A stretch of DNA of 63,275 nt from the NCBI RefSeq assembly GCF_001949145.1, contig NW_019091435.1, positions 573,877-637,151 of the forward strand. Reading direction: 5' to 3'. The notes beneath the pieces were generated by a model that saw only the letters and a list, made by a program, of their open reading frames with translations, made no database searches and was not told the origin of the DNA. The translations under genes were made by a program, and so were the position numbers. This stretch comes from Acanthaster planci. Its lineage: Eukaryota > Echinodermata > Asteroidea > Valvatida > Acanthasteridae. Below are positions 12,601 through 22,143 of the stretch, piece by piece (position 1 is the first letter of the stretch; every line of letters starts with the position of its first letter).

Positions 12601-15600
12601 TTGCATGTGTGTTACCGTTTACAAGCAATCCAACTTGTCGTCATTATACCAGTATTCTTTGCAATTCCCTCTCAAGGAGACCCTTATACACTTCCCATTG
12701 ATGAGATTGAGATTGGCCATTTGCTTTTCCTTGCCAACCTTTTCAAATCCTTCAAAATTTGCCAGGTTGTTTGGAAGATTTTTCAGGATTTGGGAAGGGA
12801 CTTTTTTATAGCATGGAACTTGATTCTTTTTGAAGAGAAAAGTATCAGGAATGTGTCATTGGATCCTTGCAAACTAGAGGATTTGGGTAGATTCAGAAAG
12901 GTTCCTTACTTGAATGCTTTGGGGCATGAGGCTTAACAGTTCACCATGGATGAGTTGACTTTGATCTGATTTGACCCATAGGTAAGGGTGATGACTCAGG
13001 CACTGATAATGATCCCATCTCACCAAGACTCAAGTCCCCCACACGACGACCGTCAAGTGGCTCTGAGCCTAACACTCCTGGCAAACGAGCAATGGTAGAA
13101 GACACAGTTTTCAAGTTTGGTGACAAGATGGTGGTGTTAGGAGAAGAGCAGTCCACTCCAAATCGGACGCCAGGTGAACTTTATTTGTAATATTTATTTC
13201 ATTCAGTTTTTTATTACGTGTTATGGGGGATGCTTTCTAGTCTGCTTGTTGATGTGATTTGGTATTAATGAGTGTAAAGCCTACGGAAGTTCTTGTTGAT
13301 TGGATTTGTAAAGCTGTTAATAAAAGAAATTTGTATAATCTTTAATCACCAGAATCAGTGATCTCATTACAAAGAGGATTGAAACTCTCTCATATTAAAA
13401 AATTAGTATGAAGTTAAATTGGCAATGTTAAAAGCCAGTCAGACAAAGAGTTTTGTTGGTATAATTCATCCTTCAATTCATCAATTCAAACAATTTTCAG
13501 TTGATACAGTCAGGGCAAAAACCATTTCATAATTGGTATGTGTGATTTGATAAAGCTTGGTGTCAGCCCTGCAAGTCATGTGCCAAAAACTAATGCAAAT
13601 GCTGTCACAGGAGAGTAGAAGTGGGAGATGAGATAAAACCTCAACATTATCTGTTTATAACACTGACAGTGATAACATGATCTTTTGACATGCTGGTGGC
13701 ATATGCACGTGCATTGATCATAATGCATTAAAATATGCTGATTAAATGATTCATTCAAGAAAATAATGATGTGACTCTGTTTGCTTCTTGATAGGTCCTG
13801 ATGAATGTGAAGAGTTTGACTTTGAACCAGAGAAGAACTCCTCCACCTTGAGAAAGATCTTAGACTCTCGTCGCATCTTGGTCATGCAGCTGTTCAAATC
13901 AGAAGGCTACTTCCCCTCTGGTGACTACTTTAGACTTTGTGTTATTGCCTATTCAACCCATAGAATGTATGCATTGGGAAAGCATTCATCTTGAATCAAT
14001 TATGCCACCATGTTTCATTTACATTGGCAAACTCAAATTTCAACTGCACTGACTTTGGTTGTCTCAAGTTTTCAGTCCCAGTCACTATGCTGTTTCCTCC
14101 TTGTTTTTGGTCCTCGTTTGTGGTCAATGCAAAGTATTTCCTCTTGTAATTAAAAGTTACCTCATTAACAGGTATATGCTTGGTCTAAAAAACTAGTCGG
14201 AATGGTAAGACACAAATTGCCCCAAGCCTTGGACATCTGGATGTCGTTGTGATACTTCTCCTAGAAATTGAACACGACTGCATTAAATCAAATCTTGTTC
14301 CCTTTTATGGCACGAGCATTGGTCAGCCTCGGTGACTTGCACACAAATTGACTTTCATTTGTTTTTGATAGCATACATTAATAAATTTCTTACCTTACCT
14401 GTAGTGAATTCTTTAAGCCCACTCACTTCATGACTTGAGTAGTCACTTCAACCACATGAGGATTCCCCCCCATCCTATTGAAATAATAATTATTCTTCCT
14501 TTGGCTGCAATATCAATCATATTTTGCATGCACAATTTGCAGATGATCTTATTGTCATCAGTGATATCACTGAGAAATAATTGACTTGGAAGGAAATTGA
14601 TATCAACAGCAGAACATTGAGTTGACCAGGTACCTGGCAGAAGACCTTTATGATCTTTATGCACATCTTCCTATGTTGATCAGTAGACTCTGTTTGTTCA
14701 TTTACCCCTTTGCGCTGGGAGGCGGCTAAACACACCGTAAAAATTGAGATCCTCTGCTCGCTTTTCAGCTATTATTCTCGGCCCACGCTCGAGCGAACAC
14801 GGCGAAAGAAAGCAGACCGTGGCTCTTGTATATATGGTAATTGGTCTATGTGCATAACCCAGAAATGAAAAGACCGACTTTGCATCAGAATCACCAGCTT
14901 CACAATAGTCCTCACTTTGAGAAAAGGCAAGGGGAATGTGGAAGGGTGAGTAGAGCCCCATGCCACCGAACAATCGGCCTTTTCACCGTGTAATTCAAAG
15001 CATGCAGAGCATGCAGGGCCACAAACCAAGAATTTGCAGTTTGGCAGGTGGCCTTCGTGGCCAAGCGAGGCTGGAATTGTTGGAGTCCGCTTTCGGGAAG
15101 AAATTCCCGTCGTCAAGGGGTTAACTAGTGTATCCACATACCGTAAGTGTGTCAGCTCACAGGATGTCATCATTTTGTACACAGAATGCCTTATCTCATT
15201 CACAGAATGCATATACCATAAATATTCCATTTGAAAATGCCACTGTACATTCAGGCCAGAATGTGGACTTTTACTATAAAAGCTGTCACACGAAATCAGG
15301 GTTTGAATTTTTGTGTTTGTAGTGCTCTTGTTTCACGCTAAACGGACTAATTTATGTTGGTATTTCCATTGCAGCTGCTGCAACGTCAGCTTTCCAGACC
15401 CAGCATCAAGACATTTTCCCTTCCAAATCCATCCTGCAGCTGAAAATCAGAGAGGTTCGACAAAAGATCATGCAGCACTCCAGGGAGGATGAGATGGAAG
15501 AGGGTAACATGTCACCTGGAGGTCCTCAGTCAGCCAAGTTACCTGGTACTAGTGCAAACCGACTGCAATCTAGCTACAAAGCAACCAGCAAGACTATAGC

Positions 15601-16069
15601 CTCATCAGCTAAGAGCAAGCTAACATTGACATCTATGGTCAGTACAGATACAAGCATGACAGCTAAACTGACCCTAACCCCACCACCCCCAGCTTCCCCT
15701 CATGATAAAGCACAATGGTTAAACTCACCCAAAGGCACATATACAAAATTCCATTACACCCCACCTGCCAAGTCCCCTCTATCTCGGACTATCCCCAGTG
15801 CTAGCTCACCAGGACTCCAGACAGTGTCCAGTCTGCCAAATACAGGCAGCCCACAGCGGGCTTGTTTCATCTATCCATCTACTCCCGTGTCACCCTTATC
15901 CCAGTCTGGGGCACAGATGATGACTGGGAGCAGAGCCCTTTGCAGTAGTCATGTATTGGGCCAGGTGGGTAATATGGAGACTAGTCAGGTAGTAAGCAGT
16001 GTTGATGGGACTGTAAGCAGTGCAGTAAGTGCTGCTGCGGTATCTAGCTGTAGTCTTCAACATTTGTGA
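4750..16069 (+). CDS. CIC: Capicua transcriptional repressor, C-terminal two thirds (partial gene)
   Basis: CIC is a nuclear HMG-box repressor of receptor-tyrosine-kinase/ERK target genes. Nine coding exons are visible: 4750-6619, 7020-7120, 7877-8293, 9622-10484, 11567-11982, 12332-12477, 12982-13173, 13795-13920 and 15375-16069. All junctions are GT-AG, and the phases join into one frame of about 1,607 codons ending in TGA at 16067. Family blocks occur in the known order. An acidic block contains DIDLKCKE-like [15 protein letters not shown]. It is followed by [41 protein letters not shown] with SSYRRKR, SEPNTP, and the C1 domain ([18 protein letters not shown] to [13 protein letters not shown]). 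In human CIC, C1 cooperates with the HMG box in DNA binding. The HMG box is not in the window. The long central part is Ser/Thr/Gln/Pro-rich and probably disordered. Confidence 0.97.
6620..7019 (+). other. CIC intron a/b
   Basis: A 400-bp intron with GTATGT donor and TTCAG acceptor. Nothing else is recognised in it. Confidence 0.8.
7020..7120 (+). CDS. CIC: CIC exon b
   Basis: A 101-nt exon between acceptor TTCAG and donor GTATCA. It codes for [20 protein letters not shown] and onward to LATFK. It aligns with the human block that follows LLPSSTR (ITYVQS). Phase 2 in, phase 1 out, consistent with both neighbours. Confidence 0.85.
7121..7876 (+). other. CIC intron b/c
   Basis: A 756-bp A-rich intron with one C-run followed by A-run tract near 7725. 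No gene or element with clear ends is seen. Confidence 0.8.
7877..8293 (+). CDS. CIC: CIC exon c (Thr/Gln/Val-rich)
   Basis: A 417-nt exon, acceptor CCCCAG, donor GTAAGG. The product starts [14 protein letters not shown] and is rich in Pro, Val, Gln and Ser, ending TRTVYSTG. There are no domains; this is part of the poorly conserved linker. Phase 1 in and out. Confidence 0.85.
8294..9621 (+). other. CIC intron c/d
   Basis: A 1,328-bp intron. It is ordinary AT-rich sequence with no recognisable coding segment; small open frames on both strands look random. Confidence 0.8.
9622..10484 (+). CDS. CIC: CIC exon d (Thr/Ser-rich, ends in a basic cluster)
   Basis: An 863-nt exon from acceptor TTCCCAG to donor AAG|GTCAGA. 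It codes for [20 protein letters not shown] and a long Ser/Thr/Ala region including [13 protein letters not shown], which resembles the human KAAIASIPVGS block. It ends with a basic patch around [20 protein letters not shown], comparable in place to human KKVKVRPPPLKK. Ends in phase 0. Confidence 0.88.
10485..11566 (+). other. CIC intron d/e
   Basis: A 1,082-bp intron. No conserved coding or RNA feature is seen. Confidence 0.8.
11567..11982 (+). CDS. CIC: CIC exon e
   Basis: A 416-nt exon from acceptor TGACAG to donor AG|GTATGT. It starts [17 protein letters not shown] and is polar and acidic in the middle. It ends [14 protein letters not shown], joining directly to VLEEVNFE of the next exon, which matches human FDSVDNRVLSEVDFE. 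Phase 0 in, phase 2 out. Confidence 0.88.
11983..12331 (+). other. CIC intron e/f
   Basis: A 349-bp intron with GTATGT donor and TTCAG acceptor. Nothing else is recognised. Confidence 0.8.
12332..12477 (+). CDS. CIC: CIC exon f: conserved block upstream of C1
   Basis: A 146-nt exon coding for [20 protein letters not shown], then [17 protein letters not shown]. The human counterpart reads VLSEVDFEERFAELPEF and SPRAILGSYRKKRKNS, so this is the second most conserved CIC region and fixes the gene identity. Acceptor TTCAG, donor GTAGGA. Confidence 0.97.
12478..12981 (+). other. CIC intron f/g
   Basis: A 504-bp intron. The 111-codon open frame inside it (about 12601-12936) has no family resemblance and lies between two firmly placed CIC exons, so it is treated as chance. 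Confidence 0.8.
12982..13173 (+). CDS. CIC: CIC exon g
   Basis: A 192-nt exon, acceptor CATAG, donor GTGAAC. It codes for [20 protein letters not shown], then [20 protein letters not shown] and VFKFGDK. It corresponds to human DPTSPKR...SSEPNTPKSAK...IFTFDR. The SP/TP sites are typical of MAPK- or CDK-phosphorylated linker regions; phosphorylation here is inferred. Confidence 0.94.
13174..13794 (+). other. CIC intron g/h
   Basis: A 621-bp AT-rich intron with no further feature seen. Confidence 0.8.
13795..13920 (+). CDS. CIC: CIC exon h: first half of the C1 domain
   Basis: A 126-nt exon coding for [20 protein letters not shown], then [21 protein letters not shown]. It aligns to human [26 protein letters not shown]; the two adjacent arginines after LD are in the segment known as a mutation hotspot in human tumours. 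C1 continues after a 1,454-bp intron. Confidence 0.96.
13921..15374 (+). other. CIC intron h/last, splitting the C1 domain
   Basis: A 1,454-bp intron. It carries a locally GC-richer piece at 14701-15124 that looks like an inserted piggyBac-like MITE (listed separately). The rest is plain AT-rich sequence. Confidence 0.8.
14701..15124. mobile_element. Possible piggyBac-like MITE inside a CIC intron
   Basis: The right end reads ...CGTCAAGGGG followed by TTAA (15121-15124), so inverted it starts CCCCTTGACGACGGG. The left end is TTTA then CCCCTTTGCGCTGGG. Inverted CCCC-starting ends next to a TTAA-like target fit piggyBac-type elements. The interior is GC-richer than the surrounding intron and has no transposase frame. 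The left target site is TTTA instead of TTAA, which weakens the case. Confidence 0.4.
15375..16069 (+). CDS. CIC: CIC last coding exon: second half of C1 and C-terminal tail
   Basis: It starts after TTGCAG with [20 protein letters not shown], then [19 protein letters not shown], completing C1. About 180 further residues are Ser/Thr/Pro-rich ([23 protein letters not shown]) and end with a TGA stop at 16067-16069. The tail is not recognisably conserved. Confidence 0.95.
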
Positions 16070-18131
16070 TCAATACAGACCTGTGTTCGTTACCATTAGG
16101 TGATCAAGCTAACTTTTCCCAGCACAATGAGTAGGGTTGTGGAGTTACATTGTTGATGTTTTGTCCACAATATAAGACAATGTAACGTATGAAGTAGCTG
16201 AAGAGGTGCATGTACATGTGCTTATTGCTTATAGCTTGATTTGTAGTATAGCAAAGTTTTATGATGTAATAATCCTGTCAAGATGCAAAAAGAGCTGCTT
16301 TGTGTACTTAACTTAATCATGCTAAAGTTTTGATTGAAAACGTGTATACAGCAACTTCAGCATATTGTAAATCCTAATTCATGGTAATTTTTGGGCAAAA
16401 CTGATTAATGGCAAACTGAAATTCGGGTTGTTTTTGCAAGAAATTTGCCCAACTATACTGCCCATTTGGAAATGATAAGCTGACCCACTATGGTGATATA
16501 GTTAGGGTGTTCCACATATTTTTCATTCACGGCCTTAGTTATCCGATTTGATGAAAGATACAGGCAAACCCAAAAGGATACATAGATAGTGAAGAAACAG
16601 CATCATGAGTGCGCACAGCCAATTGCTGATGCTGAAGCAGTAATACTTGGGTTTCAGAGATAAACTTCAGAGGGTTAGTCTTTACCATTAGCAAACATAT
16701 TCTCCTCCTGTGAGTCCATTTTTCAAAGCATTACTGTGTAAAAATCATTGAAAGGCTAAAGCTTCGTTTTGAAATGCAACAAAAGAAAACATAACATAGT
16801 GAAACTCATTATAAAACAAAGTGTCCTTGCATATTTTCAACACGTGAAGTCAAACTTTTTGGAATTGTTATTTTACCAAAGATATACATTTTACAAATAC
16901 ATGTACATGTATATAGGTTTAGTCTACTTCAGCGATATGTTTAAGTGGCCCTCACCCAAACCCAAAACCTTCAAAAGTAAAGTGATTATTTATAAGGTAC
17001 ATAGCTCCACAGTAATGTTAGTTTATTGTGAAAATATTCGAAATCTGTTCAAATTGTAAGGTTACATTTAATATACATGTAGCTTAAGATAAATTACATA
17101 ATTTGCACGAATGCATCGTTAATAGAAAAAAGTATTCCTTGACACTAGTTCTGGCATTTCTTTTTCCGTTTTTTTTCTTTGAGACAAATGCATGAAGCTG
17201 TGGGTTGTATCTGCTAATTGGATGGAACAGACTCATTAATTTGTCAGTGGGAGAATTTTATTTGAATTTGTACCGTTGATGGTTGCATGATAAATGTTCT
17301 TTGGACTGTTAATTTGTTAAAGATGTGCATTAGAGAAGTAAAAAGGATTGTGCAAAGGACTGAAGAAGTTTGCTGTCCAAAATGCTCTTTTAGATCCCTG
17401 AATGTTGTATGAGAATTATACAGCCAACTAATTTGTGAAATAATTACTTTCTATCGTCTCATATACATGTATGTTTTATTAGTAGTTTTGTAAGTTACAT
17501 GTACAGAGAATCTAAGAAATAGCTTTTAACAGATCATCTTGGAAATTGACTGCAGTGTCATTTTTTAGACAAAAGAATGTAGTATTACTGATTCAGGAGT
17601 ACCAGTTTTACAGTTGTTTGTATCCACGGTCAAAGTATTCTGGTTAAAGTTGGGTTCTCCATGTGAATGCCAATCTTACATTAATGAGCAATGTTCCTGT
17701 GCTGTTGTAGTCTATATGACAGATTTTACTGTGAAATGTTACATCAGTTCCCAGTCAGCATTATAGGCCGTGTAGAGCCCGATTTGAGGCCTAGCTTAAA
17801 AATGCAATCTTTGTGCATACATTTTGAAAACCATATGTTAAACCACTCAGTTAAATTGAAAGCACACCCGGAAATGCCTTTTTCTGGTTTTTATTTCCAA
17901 TGCCTTTCATACTTTTGTGCACCTTTTCAGAATGCAAAGCACTTACGAGGGTAGAATTTTTAACTGTGTATGCTGGCCCAAAAAGCAAATATGTAGATTT
18001 CAGCAGATATTGGATTTTACATACTAAGTGCATGTATTGAAATGTAACCTTTTGGCCTGGTTGCATGATATGAAAATCAAGTCTGACCTGACTTTAGGGT
18101 AACATTTACCCCCCCCAAAAAAAAAACATTA

Positions 18132-18137
18132 AATAAA
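18132..18137 (+). terminator. Candidate CIC poly(A) signal
   Basis: The first AATAAA after the CIC stop codon lies 2.06 kb downstream. Later ones at 20119-20124 and 20370-20375 are alternatives, so 3' UTR length is undecided. Confidence 0.3.
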
Positions 18138-19111
18138 TGAAAACAAAATAACTAAGGCATGGAAACACCTTACTGAAGTGGATGTGGGATGGGGGAGGGT
18201 TATTAGTTTAATCAAAACAAACAGAACCACTGAGCAGGACAAGATTAAAATAGCAGACAAAACTGGACTGGAAATGATTACACTTGACTTGGTTAGCTAC
18301 TTCAAAGTCTTTATATCCTAGCTTGCCCAAGTGCAAATATGACTTCCTTTAGTTGTAGTTCAGATCCTACCACAGATATCATCATGACCCACCTTCTCAA
18401 GAGTGAATAATACATGTACTTTTAAAGGGATTTCAATTGCTTAATCGGCGAGTTCAGATCATCTAGGCCACATTGTGACACACATTGATAAATGTTATTA
18501 GACACAAGATGTTTGGGATCCATGAAACTTAATGAGGTTTCTGTCTGTAAAATTCAGATTTAACAAATGTAGTTCCCCTTTTGGTTCTGAAGGTGGTTGG
18601 TGCCAAACAGTGTCATGTTTTATATACAGCATTGTTTTTATCCAGTGTTCAGTGTATTGCTGACATTGGCAAAACTGCAGCTGACAATATAAGGCTTACA
18701 AGAATCAAGGAAAAATCACAATGTCAGCATGGCTGAAACACTCAGGTGCACAACTTATTGCCATTTGGATGTCCTCAAATGAGCAGCATCTTCACACTGG
18801 TAAGGTACATGGAAGAATGTCCCAAGCAACATATACATGTATACATGTTTAGTAGTGCATTTTACTGCACAGTTCTGCAGAGTTACTAGCACCTATATGG
18901 CTACATGTAGCTGCACTCCAAAGTAACCACAACTATCACATTGTTAACATAAATGTCCACATTTGGCTGTGTTATGTTGATGTAAACTAAAACTCTAAGC
19001 ACAGGCAAACTGTTCAGAGGTATTACATGTATGTACTAAACCATTGTGGATTTATCACACATCTTCATTGATGTATCAGTGATCCTTCCACTGAATTCTC
19101 ATAAGATCTCG

Positions 19112-19219
19112 AGCATCTTGCCAGAGTAGGCACTTGTAGATGGGGAGGGGTCACTTGCAGATGGAGGGCAGGGTCACAAGCATCTTGCCAGAGTTGGCAC
19201 TTGTAGATGGGAAGGGGTC
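19112..19219. repeat. 67-bp tandem duplication
   Basis: AGCATCTTGCCAGAGT followed by GGCACTTGTAGATGGG and a GAGGGGTCA block occurs at 19112 and again at 19179 with few differences; the second copy is incomplete. It lies in the CIC/SDHC intergenic spacer. Confidence 0.7.
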
Positions 19220-21759
19220 ATAACCTCAGTGCCTGATGAGTACATCACAATCAACAATCTCCACAGTTTTTCTAATTTGTCTGTGCCCAAGAATGTTAGT
19301 TTACAAACCTTTGTATTATTTGTGTAAACTTATGTTTGAAGCCACATTATGCTCAAACAAGAGCAAGACATACACTGCAAATTGTAACCATACATTCATT
19401 TTTTGCCTGCTTGTAAATATAAAAATCTTTAATTCCAAACATAAATATGGTTAATGTACATGCATCCCTGTATCATAAATGTATAGATATATGGCAGACT
19501 GTATGATTGAAGTGATGAGATCTGTAAATACCCGCTATCTTATGGCAAGTCAAACTTTTGATGAAATATGCGATCTGATTTTTTTTTTAGTTTTAGTTTC
19601 TCCAAATCCACAAACACTAATTACCCACACAAGTTTGTATAAATATGTATAGCATTTGGCTTTGCTGCATGTTCGCACACTTGTTCACCACAAATTTTGT
19701 GTTGAAAACTTTAATGAGTGAAAACTTTTAAGCTCAATGACAAGTATGTTATGTACACTCAAACTGGATTGGGAGCTGCACCACATCCACAAAAAATACA
19801 TGGTAAAAATTGTATATGCCTTTAGTAGTCGGTCACCTTGTACTTTCCAAATGGAAAGTCGGTTTCACATTCTGACGTCATGGGGTTTTAAGCTCCATTA
19901 CTTTTCCTGTGTCATCACTAGGACAGTCCACCTGAATCTTGAGTAATTACTGTCTGTGGGAAACTGTCCAGCCAATCTCTATTATGCCTAGTGAGGATAC
20001 CTTGCGAACTTACAAATTTGTATGAGATCAAGCTAAACCAGTGCATAATTTATTTCTTAAATAGTTTTACTGACATATTTAGCAATGCAGCCAAAATGTA
20101 CAATGTACATGTATGCTCAATAAAAATGAGAAGTAGAAACAGATTGAGGAATGTACGTGTGTCTAATACCTGTATTAAGAATTGCTTTCATTTTACAATA
20201 ATGGCAAAGGAAGGAAGAGTTGTGACTCAACAATTCAATCTTTGACATTTTATTCAATTACATGTGTCTTTAATTCATTACATTTATAAAATGCAGTTCT
20301 AAACAAGTTTTCATAACAAGACAAACACCTCATCCATGGCTACAGAGAACACGTCATCATGTGGCAGTCAATAAAGTTTTGAAGGTTAAGCATATTGTAT
20401 AAATGCATAAACATGCAAGCATGTTTGTAAAAGAATCACAATGATTCTTGTATGCACATTCCCATGGCTACTATTGACATCACCGCACATGTAGGCCATG
20501 TACATGTACAGTATACGGTATGTCATCTGCTCAAACTAGAAACTCCAGCAGTTATTTACATGTGCATAGATCGCACGGGATCCATGTAAGTTTATATTAA
20601 AGTCCAGTAAAAGCATCAGCAAAGGACCTAGTCCCTCTATGCTGCTATCAAAGTTAACAGCTGTCTTCTACACTTCACATCATTTTTCATTTCAATGAAA
20701 AACAACATGCAAAGACACAAACCAAACCCAAAAAGTGTCTCTAAAATCTTCATTTGGAACTGTCCTGACACTCGATACTTTCATACCAGTTTCTCCCTGC
20801 ACTTCTTTTCCCCATATCTGTGTGCTCCACAGTATTCCTGTACTTCAATGAAGCTGGATATCTGCCTTTGTCTGTGGGCTACTCTGGGGGGAGTTTAATA
20901 CATGTCTATCTTTGGACTACTGTGCTCTTATATACTGTACAATGTGATTCACCATTTGGCCAGTCCGTTACATACCAGGAATATGCATCTTTGAATCATT
21001 AAGCATTACATAAAGGCATCACCATTTCAAACGTCTTGATACAAGTTCACGGTATTTCACAAAATGTGCAATGTCACCTGTACAGATCAAACTAAAATCT
21101 TCTGGCTAACCTACATGTACGATCATTTTCTGTGTCCCACAGATAGGACCATTCTAAAGGCCGATTCATACTATGCCTGAAAGCGAAAATCAATGTGAAT
21201 TTGTGACATCGGATCAAAAATGCATATTATAAATTAGCAAAGTTGAACATATTTCTACTCAAGCAAAATTTTGCTGCAAATTTTTTGTGATGGCAAATTC
21301 GCTTTGCTTTCACATTTCCCTGAAATATGAATCGGCCTTTACTGATTCTTTTCTCACTATTACCAATGCCATCTAATTCAAATGCAAATGAAATTTTACA
21401 TGCATCAAAAACACCATCATGGAGGAAAGAGCCATAAAAAAACCAAAGAATCATTTTTTTTAATACAACAAAAACAATACACACGCCAAAGTGTTGTCAT
21501 TAACTTTTTGATATTTTGAAATTCTTTTCTCAAAGTATCCTTTTTGTTTAATTTCCTCTCCATTCCTCAGTAATAAATGTCAAAATGAAAAAGGAAATAA
21601 TTGTTATGGAAAGTGATAAAAATGTGATGATGTTGAGAACACAGTTGGGCATATATCACAACGGCCTAAATCAACCCATATCACTTTATCAAATGTTTCA
21701 GTTTCCTTTTCATACACTTGAACATGGGACACATGCAATGTGTACATGTTCAAGCGGTG

Positions 21760-21765
21760 TTTATT
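21760..21765 (-). terminator. Candidate SDHC poly(A) signal
   Basis: TTTATT on + is AATAAA on -, about 275 bp past the SDHC stop, a normal distance for a short 3' UTR. A second one lies at 20249-20254. Confidence 0.4.
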
Positions 21766-22038
21766 ACTTTCATGAAAAGTGACTCATATAAAAAAATAAA
21801 AGAGCACATTTCTGAGAAACCCACAGCAATTAAACTTCCTTATAATTTTTTTCAAAATCATGCAATTGTCTGCTTTAACTGAAGAAAACACTGAAACACA
21901 AATGATGAAAGTATACTGCACTTACGGACAGCCATCTTTGTTGACACATTCAACGAGAAAGCATAACTATGAAATCTACATGTACACATAGCAGCCTCTA
22001 CATTGCATCTTACTATGTTACATGTGTTGATCAAAGAA

Positions 22039-22143
22039 TTACCAGAGTGCAAGTGCAAGGGCAACAGCTATAGATGAGCACAGCACGGCATAGCCAGTTG
22101 TGTACATTGATTTCATGTCCATACCTCGGCCAGTATCCCAGAT
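22039..22143 (-). CDS. SDHC: SDHC last coding exon
   Basis: It codes for IWDTGRGMDMKSMYTTGYAV, then LCSSIAVALALALW and a TAA stop. It matches the human MWDLGKGLKI segment and the third transmembrane helix. The acceptor on the minus strand is TTTGTAG. Confidence 0.95.
   Translation of the reverse strand: MWDTGRGMDMKSMYTTGYAVLCSSIAVALALALW

Larger units (their letters stand above)
16070..22038. other. CIC / SDHC tail-to-tail interval (3' UTRs and spacer)
   Basis: From the CIC stop to the SDHC stop there is no further recognisable coding exon. The two genes converge, so both 3' UTRs lie here. Possible CIC poly(A) signals (AATAAA) are at 18132, 20119 and 20370. Possible SDHC signals on the other strand are at 21760-21765 and 20249-20254. 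A 67-bp tandem duplication lies at 19112. The rest is AT-rich with many ACATGT palindromes. Confidence 0.7.

Noticed and set aside
12601-12936. 111-codon plus-strand frame in a CIC intron
   Set aside because: It lies between two well-placed CIC exons, has no splice support and no recognised similarity.
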